The notes under the pieces: generated by a model | What the model saw: the letters and a program-made list of their open reading frames with translations, nothing else | Database searches by the model: none | Told to the model about the DNA's origin: nothing | Position numbers and translations under genes: made by a program | Shown: piece by piece, positions 1-10,559 of the stretch | Layout: each line of letters opens with the position of its first letter | Position numbering within the stretch: the first letter of the stretch is position 1 | Assembly: GCA_944327295.1 (NCBI GenBank) | Contig: CALVHF010000003.1 | Span: 1 to 64,000, forward strand | Length of the DNA stretch: 64,000 nt | Source of the DNA: an uncultured Desulfovibrio sp. | GTDB lineage: Bacteria; Desulfobacterota; Desulfovibrionia; Desulfovibrionales; Desulfovibrionaceae | Direction: 5' to 3'

Positions 1-18
1 GTGCCTGTCCGTTTTTTG

Positions 19-63
19 GGGGGACGTGACAGCAGCTCTTCGCAGCATGCTGTCACGTCCCCC
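19..63 (-). terminator. Strong hairpin downstream of the glycerate kinase gene
   Basis: A perfect 16-bp stem (arms 19-34 and 48-63, GGGGGACGTGACAGCA and its complement) with a 13-nt loop lies 31 bases beyond the stop codon of the minus-strand glycerate kinase gene. There is no T tract on the minus-strand side, so intrinsic termination is not assured. It may also serve a gene left of the window. Confidence 0.5.
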
Positions 64-93
64 TCTTTCGTTGTCAGGCCGGGGGGGGAGGCG

Positions 94-1467
94 CTACCTG
101 GGCGGATACACGAGGATGAAGGCTGCATCCATGACATTGGTGCGTGTGGGACCGCTTACGTAGAGCGTGCCTGCCTTTTGCAGGCAGGCATAGCTGTCAT
201 TGTCGGCAAGGCTCTGCTCTGGATTGAGGCCCAGGGCAGGCCAGTCCAGCACATGGCCGCTGAAGGCAAAGCCTCCTGCCGCATCGGTGGGGCCGTCCGT
301 TCCGTCGGTTCCGGCAAAGAGGGCGTGGATGCCCGAGGCCCTGGCCAGTTCCAGGCTGGCCGCAAGGGCCATTTCCTGGTTGCGTCCGCCCCGTCCCTGG
401 CCCCTGAGGGTCACCGTGGTCTCGCCGCCAGCCAGCAGGCAGACAGGTCGATCTCCGGACGAGAGCGTCTTCTGCACGTCTTGTGCCGTGTGGATGAGAC
501 CGGCTGCAACCTCGCGGGCTTCGCCAGTGAGCCGGTCCGTGAGCAGGCGGGGTTCAAGTCCCAGGCTCCGTGCCTTGTCTGCAGCAGCCTGCAGGGCCTG
601 GCTTAAGGTGGCCACAAGGCAGTTGCGCATGCGGGCAAAGGATGGATCGCCTGCCTTGGGTGTTTCGGGAAGGTGTCCGTCCAGCCCCTTTTGCAGATGG
701 GCGGCAATGGAGGCAGGAAGGCGCCCGGCAAGATGATATTTCTCCACAATGGCCGCGCAGTCGGCAAAGGTGCTGCCATCCGGCACGGTGGGACCGGAGG
801 CAATGACGTCCAGATTGTCCCCGACCACGTCGGAGACAATAAGTCCCAGGCCTGTGGCAGGCGCCAGGGCCCTGGCCAGGGAGCCGCCGCTCAGCCTGGA
901 GAGGTGCTTGCGCAGGGTGTTGATTTCGTGGATGTCCGCGCCGCAGCCAAGAAGGGCCGAGGTCAGCTTTTGCAGATCGTCCAGGGCAATGCCTGGCTGC
1001 AGGGCCGGGGTCAGGGCGCTGGCTCCGCCCGTGAAGACGCAGAGCACAAGATCGTCGGCCCGGCAGGAAAGGGCGGTGTCCACAAGCTCGTTGGCAGCCT
1101 GCATGCCGGCTGCATCGGGAACGGGGTGCGCTCCTTCCACAATGCGGACGGGATGGGGCTGGCCGTCCTCGGCCAGGCTGTGCCCGTATTTGACGATGAC
1201 AAGGCCGTCGTCAATGCGGTCGCCCAGAAGTTCCTCCAGGGCCCGGGCCATGGGGGCTGCGCCCTTGCCGGCTCCGAGCACGCGGATGCGGGCAAAGGAG
1301 GAGAGCGGGGCAGACCAGAGTTCCTCTTCCTGTTCGTCCAGCAGGGTAAGTGTTGCCTTGTTGTCGATGTGCAGGTGCCGCAGCACGGCTCCGTCGGGAG
1401 CCACTGCCTGCAGGGCGGTCTTGTTGAGACTCAGGAGCAGGTCACGATAGGGGGCGTAGGTGTCCAT
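94..1467 (-). CDS. Glycerate 2-kinase (MOFRL / DUF4147 family)
   Basis: 457 aa, a normal length for the family. It likely phosphorylates D-glycerate to 2-phosphoglycerate with ATP in the cytoplasm, feeding C2/C3 acids into lower glycolysis. The N-terminal DUF4147 domain shows GAGKGAAPMA (about residue 65), an HPVPD motif, FTGGASAL, INTLRKHLSRLSGG and SDVVGDNLDVIASGPT. The C-terminal MOFRL domain shows GGETTVTLRGQGRGGRNQE and GTDGTDGPTDAAGG. The start is the ATG whose complement ends at 1467; its ribosome site is weak. The hisB terminator lies just upstream, so this gene probably has its own promoter. Substrate is assigned by family only (gckA/ttuD-type enzymes). Confidence 0.88.
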   Translation of the reverse strand: MDTYAPYRDLLLSLNKTALQAVAPDGAVLRHLHIDNKATLTLLDEQEEELWSAPLSSFARIRVLGAGKGAAPMARALEELLGDRIDDGLVIVKYGHSLAEDGQPHPVRIVEGAHPVPDAAGMQAANELVDTALSCRADDLVLCVFTGGASALTPALQPGIALDDLQKLTSALLGCGADIHEINTLRKHLSRLSGGSLARALAPATGLGLIVSDVVGDNLDVIASGPTVPDGSTFADCAAIVEKYHLAGRLPASIAAHLQKGLDGHLPETPKAGDPSFARMRNCLVATLSQALQAAADKARSLGLEPRLLTDRLTGEAREVAAGLIHTAQDVQKTLSSGDRPVCLLAGGETTVTLRGQGRGGRNQEMALAASLELARASGIHALFAGTDGTDGPTDAAGGFAFSGHVLDWPALGLNPEQSLADNDSYACLQKAGTLYVSGPTRTNVMDAAFILVYPPR

Positions 1468-1517
1468 GATGCGGGTGGCGTCCGGGGTTGAAGGTTGAGA
1501 ACAGAGAGAACAGCAAC

Positions 1518-1542
1518 AAAAAAAGGGGGCCGAAGCCCCCTT
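1518..1542 (-). terminator. Rho-independent terminator of the tatB-tatC-hisB operon
   Basis: On the minus strand the sequence reads AAGGGGGC, a TTCG tetraloop, GCCCCCTT and then a run of T. It sits 15 bases past the hisB stop and is a textbook intrinsic terminator with an extra-stable loop. Confidence 0.9.
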
Positions 1543-1557
1543 GTGCGTGAAAAAGGT

Positions 1558-2154
1558 CTAGTCCAGGGCGCCCTTGGTGCTGCGCACGGCAGTGCCCTGT
1601 CTGTGCACAGCTTGGGCCAGGGCAAGGCCCAGGCCCTTGGCGGCACTTTCCAGCAGATGATGGCCGTTTTTGCCGTAGAGGAAGGAGACGTGTAGGTTCA
1701 TGCGCACGGCACTGGCAAGAGCCTTGTACCATTCGCGCCAGACATCCCGTTCCTCGCCGGCCATGACGGGTGGCAGCAGTTCGTCGCCCATCCAGACGAG
1801 ATAGGGCCGGCCAGAGATGTCGATGGTGACTTCGGCCAGAGCCTCGTCCATGGGCACACGGCCATGCCCCACACGGGCTATGCCCGCCCTGTCGCCCAGG
1901 GCCCTGAGCAGGGCGTCACCAAGCACCAGGGCCGTGTCTTCCACGGTATGGTGGGCATCCACGTGCAGATCGCCTGTGCAGCGCAGGGTGAGATCCATGC
2001 CGGCCCAGAAGAAGGTCAGGGTCAGCATGTGATCCAGCATCCCGAAGCCGGTCTGCACATCGATCCTGCCCGATCCGTCCAGACAGAGCTCAAGCTCTAT
2101 GCTTGTCTCCTTGCTGACACGCGAGCCCGTGGAAGTACGCAGCGTTGTTTCCAT
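1558..2154 (-). CDS. hisB: Imidazoleglycerol-phosphate dehydratase HisB
   Basis: 198 aa, the usual size of a monofunctional HisB. It dehydrates imidazole-glycerol phosphate to imidazole-acetol phosphate in histidine biosynthesis (cytoplasm). The manganese-binding histidine motifs are both visible: [10 protein letters not shown] (about residue 68) and the C-terminal [10 protein letters not shown]. The start [11 protein letters not shown] is preferred over an upstream in-frame ATG because it has a strong AGGAGG ribosome site and leaves 13 bases to the tatC stop. It is the last gene of a tatB-tatC-hisB operon. Confidence 0.95.
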   Translation of the reverse strand: METTLRTSTGSRVSKETSIELELCLDGSGRIDVQTGFGMLDHMLTLTFFWAGMDLTLRCTGDLHVDAHHTVEDTALVLGDALLRALGDRAGIARVGHGRVPMDEALAEVTIDISGRPYLVWMGDELLPPVMAGEERDVWREWYKALASAVRMNLHVSFLYGKNGHHLLESAAKGLGLALAQAVHRQGTAVRSTKGALD

Positions 2155-2167
2155 GGCGTTTCCTCCT

Positions 2168-3799
2168 CTAGGGCTTTTGGGTGGGAACCTGTTCCCCGTC
2201 CTGTCCGGCAAGGGGCTTGGGGCTGGCGGCATCGAGTCCGGTTGCCCGGGAACCGGCCGTCTCGGGCTGTCCGGACGCTTCGCTTCCGGAACCCTGTTCC
2301 TGTCTTGTCACGGATGTCGCAGGCCGGGCAGCAGAAGGCGTTGCGGAAGGCGTGGCCGCTGCTGCGGCCGTCTCCTGCCGCTTCACAGGTTCGGCATCGT
2401 CAGCCCAGTCCGTGTCGTCTCTGTCGTCCGCATCGTCCGCGTACTCTTCGTCATAGTCCGCGTCTTCTGCTTCCTCTTCTTCCTGCGGCTTTTCTTCCAC
2501 CTTCTTGCCGAAGAGAGCGGCCACGAGAATGCTCACTTCATAGAGGACGAGCATGGGCACGGCCATGAGCAGCTGGGAGACCACATCCGGAGGAGTGAGA
2601 ATGGCGGCCACGATGAAGATGACCAGCACGGCGTAGCGCCTGGCCGAACGCATCTTCTTGGCTGTCACGATGCCCATGCGGGAAAGAAAGAAGGCGAAGA
2701 TGGGCATCTCGAAGATGAAGCCGAAGGCCAGCACAAGCTTGAGGACAAAGTCCAGGTAGTCGCTTATCTTGGGCATGGCCACTATGTCTTCCGTGGCAAA
2801 GCTCACGAAGAAGGCAAAGGCGTACTTGAAGACGATGTAGTAGCAGAAAAGGCCGCCGGCGATGAAGAACAGGGCGGAAATGAAGGCAATGGGAAGAATG
2901 AAGTGCTTTTCTTCCTCATAGAGGCCGGGAGAGATGAAGGACCAGATCTGGTAGAAGATGAAGGGACTGGCCACAAAGAGGCCGACAATGAAGGCTATGT
3001 ACATGCGGGTGAAGAAGGCTTCGGGCAGGGTGGTGTACATAGCGGTGCTGCCTGCGGGCAGCACGTCCAGAAGCGGCTTGGTCAGAATGTTGAAGACAGG
3101 CTCCACCACGGCCCAACAGGCCAGAAAGGCCACAAAGACCGCGGCCAGGGAGTAGAGGATGCGGGTTCTGAGCTCGCGCAGGTGGTCCATGAGGGACATG
3201 CGTCCTCCTTCGCCCTCTTCCTCGGTCTGCTCCTCCTCTTCAGGCAGGGCCGGCATGTCGTCCTCGCCGGCAGCAGCCGTCCTTTCGGGAGGCAGGGCTC
3301 CGCTACCGCCGGCATCGGCAGGCAGAGGGGCAGGGGCAGGTTTCCCGGCAGGCTCCTCTGCGGAAGCGTTCCGGGCTGCCTGGGCAGCAATGTCGTCCCA
3401 GGGATTGTCCGAAGGAGTCTCCGGGTGTGTACGGCCCTGAGGGGGAGCGGACGGGACAGGAACGGGCTCCTGTCCGGCCTGTGCGGCCTGTCCAACTGGA
3501 TTGGCAGGATCGGCAGAGGCCTCCGTTTCTTTCACAGGCTGATCCTCGCCGCAGCGCTCCTGTTCGTCACCGGGTGCGTCCTTGATCGTGTCTCTGGTCG
3601 CGTCACCGGACAGGGCACTGGACGTGTCCTGTGCCCTGGCAGCGGGGACGTCCCTGGCTGCGTCCTGTGCAGAAGCATCCTTTTGGGTGTCCTCTTGAGA
3701 TTCCTGCCGGGATTCCTGCTGAGAGTGCAGCAGGAAATTTTTCCAGGCATCCTTCTGCTGTATGTCGTCCTGGTGTTCGGGTGTTGTGCTGGTACTCAT
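2168..3799 (-). CDS. tatC: Sec-independent protein translocase TatC with long hydrophilic extensions
   Basis: 543 aa, about twice the usual TatC length. TatC is the inner-membrane receptor for twin-arginine signal peptides. The conserved core starts at residue 201 ([14 protein letters not shown]) and carries six predicted membrane helices, including the [16 protein letters not shown] loop and the conserved LTPPDVVSQ segment. Residues 1-200 are Asp/Glu/Gln/Ala/Pro-rich with no recognisable domain, and about 120 similar residues follow the core. The long start overlaps the tatB stop by four bases (ATGA), which supports it. A second start at residue 201 also has a good ribosome site (separate entry). 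Confidence 0.92.
   Translation of the reverse strand: MSTSTTPEHQDDIQQKDAWKNFLLHSQQESRQESQEDTQKDASAQDAARDVPAARAQDTSSALSGDATRDTIKDAPGDEQERCGEDQPVKETEASADPANPVGQAAQAGQEPVPVPSAPPQGRTHPETPSDNPWDDIAAQAARNASAEEPAGKPAPAPLPADAGGSGALPPERTAAAGEDDMPALPEEEEQTEEEGEGGRMSLMDHLRELRTRILYSLAAVFVAFLACWAVVEPVFNILTKPLLDVLPAGSTAMYTTLPEAFFTRMYIAFIVGLFVASPFIFYQIWSFISPGLYEEEKHFILPIAFISALFFIAGGLFCYYIVFKYAFAFFVSFATEDIVAMPKISDYLDFVLKLVLAFGFIFEMPIFAFFLSRMGIVTAKKMRSARRYAVLVIFIVAAILTPPDVVSQLLMAVPMLVLYEVSILVAALFGKKVEEKPQEEEEAEDADYDEEYADDADDRDDTDWADDAEPVKRQETAAAAATPSATPSAARPATSVTRQEQGSGSEASGQPETAGSRATGLDAASPKPLAGQDGEQVPTQKP
3197..3210 (-). promoter_or_regulatory. Internal ribosome binding site and ATG at the start of the TatC core
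   Basis: On the minus strand AAGGAGG (3204-3210) stands four bases before ATG (3197-3199), which is codon 201 of the long tatC frame and the first codon of the conserved core [10 protein letters not shown]. The spacing is slightly short but the match to the anti-SD is complete. It could produce a core-length TatC beside the long form. The Glu-Gly-Gly-Arg codons it overlaps could also create the motif by chance. Confidence 0.5.
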
Positions 3800-4383
3800 G
3801 CTTGTCTCCCGGTCCTGGTCTCGTCTGCCTGTGCCATGGTGGCAGGCCCGGGGCTTGCAGGGGCAGAGGCTGCTTCGGCAGCGGTCTTTCTGAGCATGGC
3901 TTCAAGGGGGCTGCCTGCAGGCGGCGGCGCCAGGGGTTCCTCTGCGGCTGCGATCGTGACTGTGGGGCTGTGGGCGTTCCTGGTCTGGGCTGTTTCAGAA
4001 GCTTCAACGATCGTGGCCTCCACGACAGGCGCTCCAGCAGGAGCCGGTTCAGCCTGGGCCTGCTGCAGGGGCTGGGTTACAGCTGCAGCAGCTGCTGTTG
4101 CGGTGGCCGGCTCTCCGCCCTGGGCAGTCTGTTCGGCTGCCGCCTTCCTGGCCCGTGCGGCCCTAGCTGCGGCAACCTTCTTGCGGACAGCCTCGCGGCT
4201 TTCCTGACGTTCTTCCTCTGCCACCTCGGCGTTCAGTGTGCGCTGGAAGTCAGTGGAGACTCGTCTGAATTCTCCCATGTACTTTCCCACGGTCTTGGAG
4301 ACCTTGGCAAGATTCCTGGGGCCTAGAACCAGAAGAGCGACCAGGAGGATAACGAGAAATTCAGTGCTGCCTATACCGAACAT
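3796..4383 (-). CDS. tatB: Sec-independent protein translocase TatB (TatA/B family)
   Basis: 195 aa. A single membrane helix at the N terminus followed by the hinge and amphipathic helix is typical of TatA/TatB: FGIGSTEFLVILLVALL, then VLGPRNLAKV. The Glu at position 8 and the GP hinge favour TatB. The rest is an Ala/Glu/Pro-rich tail of low complexity, longer than average. The start MFGIGSTEF is chosen because the family begins there; the 59 codons upstream do not look coding. The stop overlaps the tatC start by four bases. No separate tatA is in the window. Confidence 0.9.
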   Translation of the reverse strand: MFGIGSTEFLVILLVALLVLGPRNLAKVSKTVGKYMGEFRRVSTDFQRTLNAEVAEEERQESREAVRKKVAAARAARARKAAAEQTAQGGEPATATAAAAAVTQPLQQAQAEPAPAGAPVVEATIVEASETAQTRNAHSPTVTIAAAEEPLAPPPAGSPLEAMLRKTAAEAASAPASPGPATMAQADETRTGRQA

Positions 4384-4596
4384 CTGAACGCTCCCAGAAA
4401 AAATTAAATGTTGTCGAGATGCTGCATCATCAAAGCCGATGAACAGCTGCCTTAGAAAACGGTATGTGAGACTAAACCATACTTGCAGAGGGCGCAAGCA
4501 GGCGAGGCAGGATGTGCAAGGCGTACCGCTTCGGAGTGCAGGAGAGGACTTGATGCGCAAGAGCCTGCGCCGCTAGAGCTGTATCAGAATCGTGGC

Positions 4597-4625
4597 TTGT
4601 CAGTGTTTTGCAAGTTGGGCATACT
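4597..4625 (+). promoter_or_regulatory. Sigma-70-like promoter for the DUF4116-like gene
   Basis: TTGTCA (4597-4602), a 17-base spacer, and CATACT (4620-4625). This is 5/6 and 4/6 of the consensus with ideal spacing, about 110 bases before the start codon at 4736. The 352-base region 4384-4735 separates two divergent genes and also has to hold the tatB promoter, which I could not place. Confidence 0.55.
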
Positions 4626-4735
4626 GGCGCAAAGAACATGGAGTGTCAGAATCGAAAGAAAAACGGACGAGGGCCTTTTTCCTGACTTGTGAGCCGAGAG
4701 CTCTGTTTCTTGCTGCTGTTTTCAAGGAGTAGACA

Positions 4736-5356
4736 ATGGATATTCGTGAGTGGCTGTTCATTGGTTTGCAGAATGGCTGGGTCACCTTCAATGCCATTCC
4801 TCAGGAACTGCGTACGGAAGAACTGTACCGGGAAGCCATACGCCAGAACAAGGCAGGCCTGGACGAGATCCCCTTCATGCTGCGCACAAGGGAGCTCTGT
4901 CTGCTTGCGGTGGAACAGAGGGGCTGGGAATTGCGGGAAGTGCCCCTGGGGCTGCGCGACAGGGAGATGTGCCTTGCAGCCGTCAAAAGCGACGGCATGG
5001 CCCTGGCCTATGTTCCAGAGCGTCTGTGCGACAGGGAGCTGTGCCTGATGGCCGTGCAGGACAACGGCCTGGCCTTGAGGGAAGTACCCTTGCGTCTCAA
5101 GGACGAGGAACTTTGTCGCACTGCTGTGCAGAACAATGGAGAGGCCCTGCAATGGATACTGGAGGATCGCCGGACGCCCGAGCTGTGCAGGCTGGCCGTG
5201 GCCAGCAACAGCATGGCCCTGGCCTTTGTGCCGGAAAAGTATAAGGACGAGAAACTGTGCAGGCAGGCTGTGCTTGCCAATTCTGACGCCCTGCGCTTTG
5301 TCCCCTGGGAGATGCGCAAGTCCCTGCGCAAGCTTCTGGAAGAGCAGTCTGCCTGA
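4736..5356 (+). CDS. DUF4116-like repeat protein, function unknown
   Basis: 206 aa made almost entirely of about seven copies of a repeat of roughly 24 residues. The pattern is RxxELCxxAVxxNGxALxxVPxxL, seen for example as DRELCLMAVQDNG, DEELCRTAVQNNG and DEKLCRQAVLANS. This matches the DUF4116 type of repeat, which probably stacks as helix pairs. No signal peptide or membrane segment. Start ATG at 4736 follows AAGGAG. It is a single-gene unit between its own promoter and the terminator at 5394. Role unknown; repeat proteins of this kind usually bind other proteins. Confidence 0.75.
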   Translation: MDIREWLFIGLQNGWVTFNAIPQELRTEELYREAIRQNKAGLDEIPFMLRTRELCLLAVEQRGWELREVPLGLRDREMCLAAVKSDGMALAYVPERLCDRELCLMAVQDNGLALREVPLRLKDEELCRTAVQNNGEALQWILEDRRTPELCRLAVASNSMALAFVPEKYKDEKLCRQAVLANSDALRFVPWEMRKSLRKLLEEQSA

Positions 5357-5393
5357 GGCCCGCGTCTGGCTGCAGCAGACGGCCTTGAGTCTT

Positions 5394-5428
5394 GGGGAGA
5401 GGATCGACGGTCTTCTCCCCTCTTTTTT
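5394..5428 (+). terminator. Rho-independent terminator after the DUF4116-like gene
   Basis: A 10-bp stem with one G-T pair (GGGGAGAGGA with TCTTCTCCCC), a 7-base loop and then TCTTTTTTT. It lies 37 bases past the stop codon. Confidence 0.88.
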
Positions 5429-5819
5429 TGTGAAAAGACAGAGGCAGACTGCGCTTTTCCCGGAGCGCCTGATGGAACAGGAGCGGATCCGGGCATGCAC
5501 ACAAGAAATATCCTGCGAGTTTCAGGCAACAATTGGGGCAGAAAAGGACTGGTCTGAAGGGAGAGACATCCTACATATTCCAAGAAAAGGAGTGTCGCAT
5601 CTGGTGCCACAGGAGAAGGACGACCGGGCTTGTATCAAGGACGCAGCTTTCCCCGTCGGCGTACAGGACGGTTTTCCTCCTCTGTCCCGGCAGCAGGTGC
5701 GCTCTTCTTTTTTTGAGTACAAGACTTTTTTCTGCACAAAATCATGCACAGCCCCTTGCCGGCACCCCAGGACGTCCGGGAAGAACGGCAGATGGAGCCC
5801 GTACATGGGGAGTTCAAGT
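5429..5819 (+). other. Gene-free leader of the redox cluster
   Basis: About 390 bases without a convincing gene. Two T-rich patches (5706-5714 and 5726-5731) lie in its second half, where a promoter for the downstream carboxymuconolactone-decarboxylase gene would be expected. I see no clear -35/-10 pair, riboswitch or repeat. Confidence 0.4.
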
Positions 5820-6581
5820 ATGGATCGAGTGGAACGTGCCCGCGAGAACAGGCTGAAATACCTTGGCTCAGGCAATGCAAGGCTTGAGGCAACGGATCCG
5901 GAATTTGTGGCCATGCAGGAGCGTCTGCTCTACGGCGAAATTGTCAGTCACGGTACGCTCACCGACAGCCAGCGCCTGCTCATCATTCTTGTGGTTCTTG
6001 CGGCAGGGCAGACACTGGAGCCTCTGGACGAACAGACCGAGGCAGCCCTGAGACTCGGGGTCTGTCCCGAGGAAATCCGGGAAGCCCTCTATCAGGTGGC
6101 TCCCTATGCCGGTTTTCCAAGGGCAGCTGCTGCCCTGAAAATCGTCAATGCGGTCTTTGTCCGGCACGGTTTGCCCCTGCCCCTGGCCGATATGGGCACA
6201 GTCACGGAAGAAAGCCGCTTCAGGGACGGCCTTGCCGCCCAGAAGACCATCTTTGGTGACGGTATTGATGCCATGCACGCCGGTGCAGCCCCGGGCCAGC
6301 GGGATATCATGGTGAACTACCTCTCCTCCTTCTGCTTCGGTGACATCTATACCCGCAAGGGACTTGATCTGAAGACACGGGAACTGCTGACCTTTGCCAT
6401 CATTGCCACCCTGGGCGGATGCGAGCCCCAGCTCAAAGCCCATACACAGGGCAACGTCAGCATGGGGAACAGCAAGCAGAATCTTGTGGATGCTATTGCC
6501 CAGATGCTCCCCTACATCGGCTTTCCCCGTGCCCTGAACGCCCTGGCCTGCGTCAACGCCGTGCTGCCGGAAGACAACTAG
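5820..6581 (+). CDS. Carboxymuconolactone decarboxylase family protein, cytoplasmic paralogue
   Basis: 253 aa with two AhpD/CMD-type helical halves. The first holds LLYGEIVSHGTLTDSQRLLI and the second LSSFCFGDIYTRKGLDLKTR followed by LGGCEPQLKAHTQGN and QMLPYIGFPRALNALACVN. No CxxC peroxidase motif is visible, so AhpD-type peroxidase activity is not supported; the exact reaction is unknown. No signal peptide. Start ATG at 5820 follows GGGGAG; an in-frame ATG at 5805 is an alternative. It is closely similar to the exported protein at 8304, and the genes between them are redox genes. Confidence 0.88.
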   Translation: MDRVERARENRLKYLGSGNARLEATDPEFVAMQERLLYGEIVSHGTLTDSQRLLIILVVLAAGQTLEPLDEQTEAALRLGVCPEEIREALYQVAPYAGFPRAAAALKIVNAVFVRHGLPLPLADMGTVTEESRFRDGLAAQKTIFGDGIDAMHAGAAPGQRDIMVNYLSSFCFGDIYTRKGLDLKTRELLTFAIIATLGGCEPQLKAHTQGNVSMGNSKQNLVDAIAQMLPYIGFPRALNALACVNAVLPEDN

Positions 6582-6678
6582 AAGAGAGGAGTACGCACTC
6601 TGAAGGCAGGGACCAGGCAAAAGGCGCCACGTCCCTATCCTTATGGACTGCATACAACATCCGATGGAAGGGGGAACC

Positions 6679-8191
<1,513 letters not shown>

Positions 8192-8303
8192 CAAACGGAA
8201 ACACGACTTGGTTCTTGCAAAAAGAACCCTGCAGTCTGAAACGGCGTGGCAGAACTGCAGGAAAGCGGAGGCCAAACACCGTCAATTCCCAGGAGGAGAA
8301 GAG

Positions 8304-9167
8304 ATGAAAGTTCCTAGAACACTGCTGACCCTGCTGATGCTTTTCAGTCTGATCAGCCTGCCTTGTGCCGTGGCTGCACAAGGCACTGCTCCGGCAGGCA
8401 CAACTTCGAAAGACACAGCCGCAGATCGTGCGGCTCTGGCCCAGAAGGAACTTGAGCGCCTGTATGGTACGGCATCCTGCCCACTGCAGAAGACAGATCC
8501 AGGCTTTGTGGCTACACGCGACCGCCTTCTCTACGGCCAGATACAGCAGAAGGGCGTTCTGACCTCAGAGCAGCGCCTGCTGGTGACCCTGGCCACTCTG
8601 ACAAGTCTTTCCGCTGATGTGACCGACACGGCCAAGGCCTGCCTGCGCACCGGAGTGGAGCCTGTGCGCATCAAGGAGGCCGTCTATCAGGTAACCCCCT
8701 ATGTGGGTTATCCCAAAGCCAGTCAAGCCCTTGCTTCGGTCAACACGGTTCTGGAAGAGGCGGGCATCAGACTGCCTCTGGAGGAGCAGTCCACAGTGAC
8801 CGAGGACAACCGCTTCCAAAAGGGCTTTGAAGTGCAGTCCTCCATCTTTGGTTCCGGCATTGCCGCCATGCACAAGAACGCTCCAGAAGGGCAGAAGGAC
8901 ATTATCGTGGGCTACCTCTCCTCCTGGTGCTTTGGCGATACCTATACCCGCAAGGGCCTGGATCTGAAGATGCGCGAATTGCTGACCTTTGCGGCCATCA
9001 GCGCTCTGGGCGGCTGCGAATCCCAGGTGAAGAGCCATGTGCAGGGCAATCTCAATGTGGGCAACTCCAAGCAGATGCTCATTGATACCCTGGCTCAGAT
9101 GCTGCCCTACATAGGCTTCCCCCGGACCCTCAATGCACTGGCCTGCGTGAATGCCGTGACCAGGTAA
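8304..9167 (+). CDS. Carboxymuconolactone decarboxylase family protein, exported paralogue
   Basis: 287 aa. An N-terminal signal peptide (about residues 1-25, LLMLFSLISLPCAVAA) sends it to the periplasm. The mature protein parallels the one at 5820 domain for domain: RLLYGQIQQKGVLTSEQRLL, then YLSSWCFGDTYTRKGLDLKM, LGGCESQVKSHVQGNLNVGN and MLPYIGFPRTLNALACVNAV. It therefore looks like a duplicated gene that gained an export signal. Start ATG at 8304 follows AGGAGGAG. Enzymatic reaction unknown. Confidence 0.88.
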   Translation: MKVPRTLLTLLMLFSLISLPCAVAAQGTAPAGTTSKDTAADRAALAQKELERLYGTASCPLQKTDPGFVATRDRLLYGQIQQKGVLTSEQRLLVTLATLTSLSADVTDTAKACLRTGVEPVRIKEAVYQVTPYVGYPKASQALASVNTVLEEAGIRLPLEEQSTVTEDNRFQKGFEVQSSIFGSGIAAMHKNAPEGQKDIIVGYLSSWCFGDTYTRKGLDLKMRELLTFAAISALGGCESQVKSHVQGNLNVGNSKQMLIDTLAQMLPYIGFPRTLNALACVNAVTR

Positions 9168-9226
9168 GGACGCACGTATTTGAGACCTTGTTTTCACAGA
9201 CGGCAGACACTGCCGAGGAGCACAAC

Positions 9227-9706
9227 ATGAGCAAAATCCTTGTGGCCTATTTTTCCGCTTCCGGGCAGACGGCCCGCCTGGCAGGGACCCTTGCCAGGAC
9301 CCTTGGTGCCGACATCTATGAAATCGTTCCCGCAGAAAAATACACCAAGGCCGACCTCAACTGGAACAATGCCGCAAGCAGAAGCAGCGTGGAGATGAAG
9401 GATCCGGACTCAAGGCCTGCCATTGCCGGCAGCCTGCCGGACATGAGCCAGTACGACACCGTTTTTGTGGGGTTTCCCATCTGGTGGTACACGGCGCCGC
9501 ACATCATCCTCACCTTCCTGGAAAGCGCGGACTTTTCCGGCAAGACCTGCGTGGCTTTTGCCACCTCCGGAGGCAGTGCCATGGGCGACACGGATGCTGA
9601 TCTGCAGAAGGTGTGCCCTGCGGCCCACTGGCTGCGCGGTGAGCGCCTGAGCAGCAGGGCCTCCGAGGCCGATATCAGGGCCTGGGTGCAGAATCTCGGG
9701 CGCTAG
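9227..9706 (+). CDS. Flavodoxin
   Basis: 159 aa. A small FMN-binding electron carrier: the phosphate loop is ILVAYFSASGQTARLAG near the N terminus. The second half has FVGFPIWWYTAPHIILTFLE and FATSGGSAMGDT, as in the flavodoxin-like proteins found with alkene/quinone reductase and aldo/keto reductase genes. No signal peptide. Start ATG at 9227 follows GAGGAG. Last gene of the redox cluster, probably supplying or accepting electrons for its neighbours. Confidence 0.9.
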   Translation: MSKILVAYFSASGQTARLAGTLARTLGADIYEIVPAEKYTKADLNWNNAASRSSVEMKDPDSRPAIAGSLPDMSQYDTVFVGFPIWWYTAPHIILTFLESADFSGKTCVAFATSGGSAMGDTDADLQKVCPAAHWLRGERLSSRASEADIRAWVQNLGR

Positions 9707-10097
9707 TACTCCCGGGACAGCGTGCATGCCGAGGGGTATAACAATTTCTCTAATTATTTCAAATAAATAGATGTTCTGAATCCCCGGGTGAGGGGCAACT
9801 TTCGGTACAGTTTCTGGAAACAGCCACGAAGCGCATGTTCCGCTGTTCCAGGACTCTTGAAAAAAAAATTTTTTGAGGCTCAAGGCTTCTGTCTTTTCCT
9901 GTTTTGGCGGGGGAGAAGAAGCCTTTTGTTTTGGGAAAACTGCTTTTTTTTATTATAATGCTTTTTTTTGCTGCAAATAAAATACGTGTAGCTATTTTTC
10001 TTTTTTAGAAGAAGACATCAGTTCTTGTTTTGTGTATGTTGCGTCCTCCCGATTTATTGCTATAATAGTAGTACCATTAGTTGAGGAGGGTACAGCA
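9707..10097. other. AT-rich gene-free region at the edge of the T6SS locus
   Basis: About 390 bases of clearly lower GC than both sides. It contains an A9T6 block inside an inverted repeat (about 9856-9878), several T-rich runs between 9920 and 10010, and a promoter at 10039-10066. No gene is visible. The composition break fits a boundary of acquired DNA. Confidence 0.5.
10039..10066 (+). promoter_or_regulatory. Promoter of the orphan helix-turn-helix gene
   Basis: TTGCGT (10039-10044), a 16-base spacer and a perfect TATAAT (10061-10066), 32 bases before the start codon at 10098. The short leader carries the GAGGAGGG ribosome site. Confidence 0.65.
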
Positions 10098-10559
10098 ATG
10101 CCGCGTCGAAGCAAACCTCTTACGTGCTCTGAAGAGCAGAAAAACCAGTTGCTGGAACTCGTCAATGACAGTCACACCGAACCCCGGCTTCTGGAGCGCT
10201 GCCGGATCATTCTGGCCTGCATCGGGCCGCACAGGGCAGATCTGGTTGCCCAGGAACTGGGTGTCAATGTCTGCACCGTGCTCAAGTGGCGGGAGCGATT
10301 CCGCAAACTTGGGTTGGAAGGCCTGCAGGACGGCAAGCGGTCCGGCAGGCCCGTCATCTACGGTGAAGAGGTTGATGCACGGATTCATGCAAAGCTGGCC
10401 GAGACGCCTCCAGACGGCCAGGATCGCTGGGACGGCCGGACTCTGGCCAGGGCTCTGGGCATTTCCGCTGATGCCGTGTGGAGATATGCCCGCAAGCACA
10501 ATATCCTGCTGGCCCGCAAGCGTCTCAGGACAGCCAGGGGATCCTCCGGGAAGAAGTAG
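10098..10559 (+). CDS. Helix-turn-helix protein resembling the N terminus of IS630-family transposases
   Basis: 153 aa. The fold is a pair of helix-turn-helix units: ELGVNVCTVLKWRERFRKLG, then GLQDGKRSGRP, then ARALGISADAVWRYARKHNI. IS630 transposases begin like this but continue with a DDE catalytic domain. Here the frame stops after RTARGSSGKK and no DDE domain follows in any frame I can see. It has a good promoter and ribosome site, so it may be expressed as a DNA-binding protein (a domesticated regulator) rather than being dead. It lies next to the end of the T6SS locus. Confidence 0.7.
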   Translation: MPRRSKPLTCSEEQKNQLLELVNDSHTEPRLLERCRIILACIGPHRADLVAQELGVNVCTVLKWRERFRKLGLEGLQDGKRSGRPVIYGEEVDARIHAKLAETPPDGQDRWDGRTLARALGISADAVWRYARKHNILLARKRLRTARGSSGKK

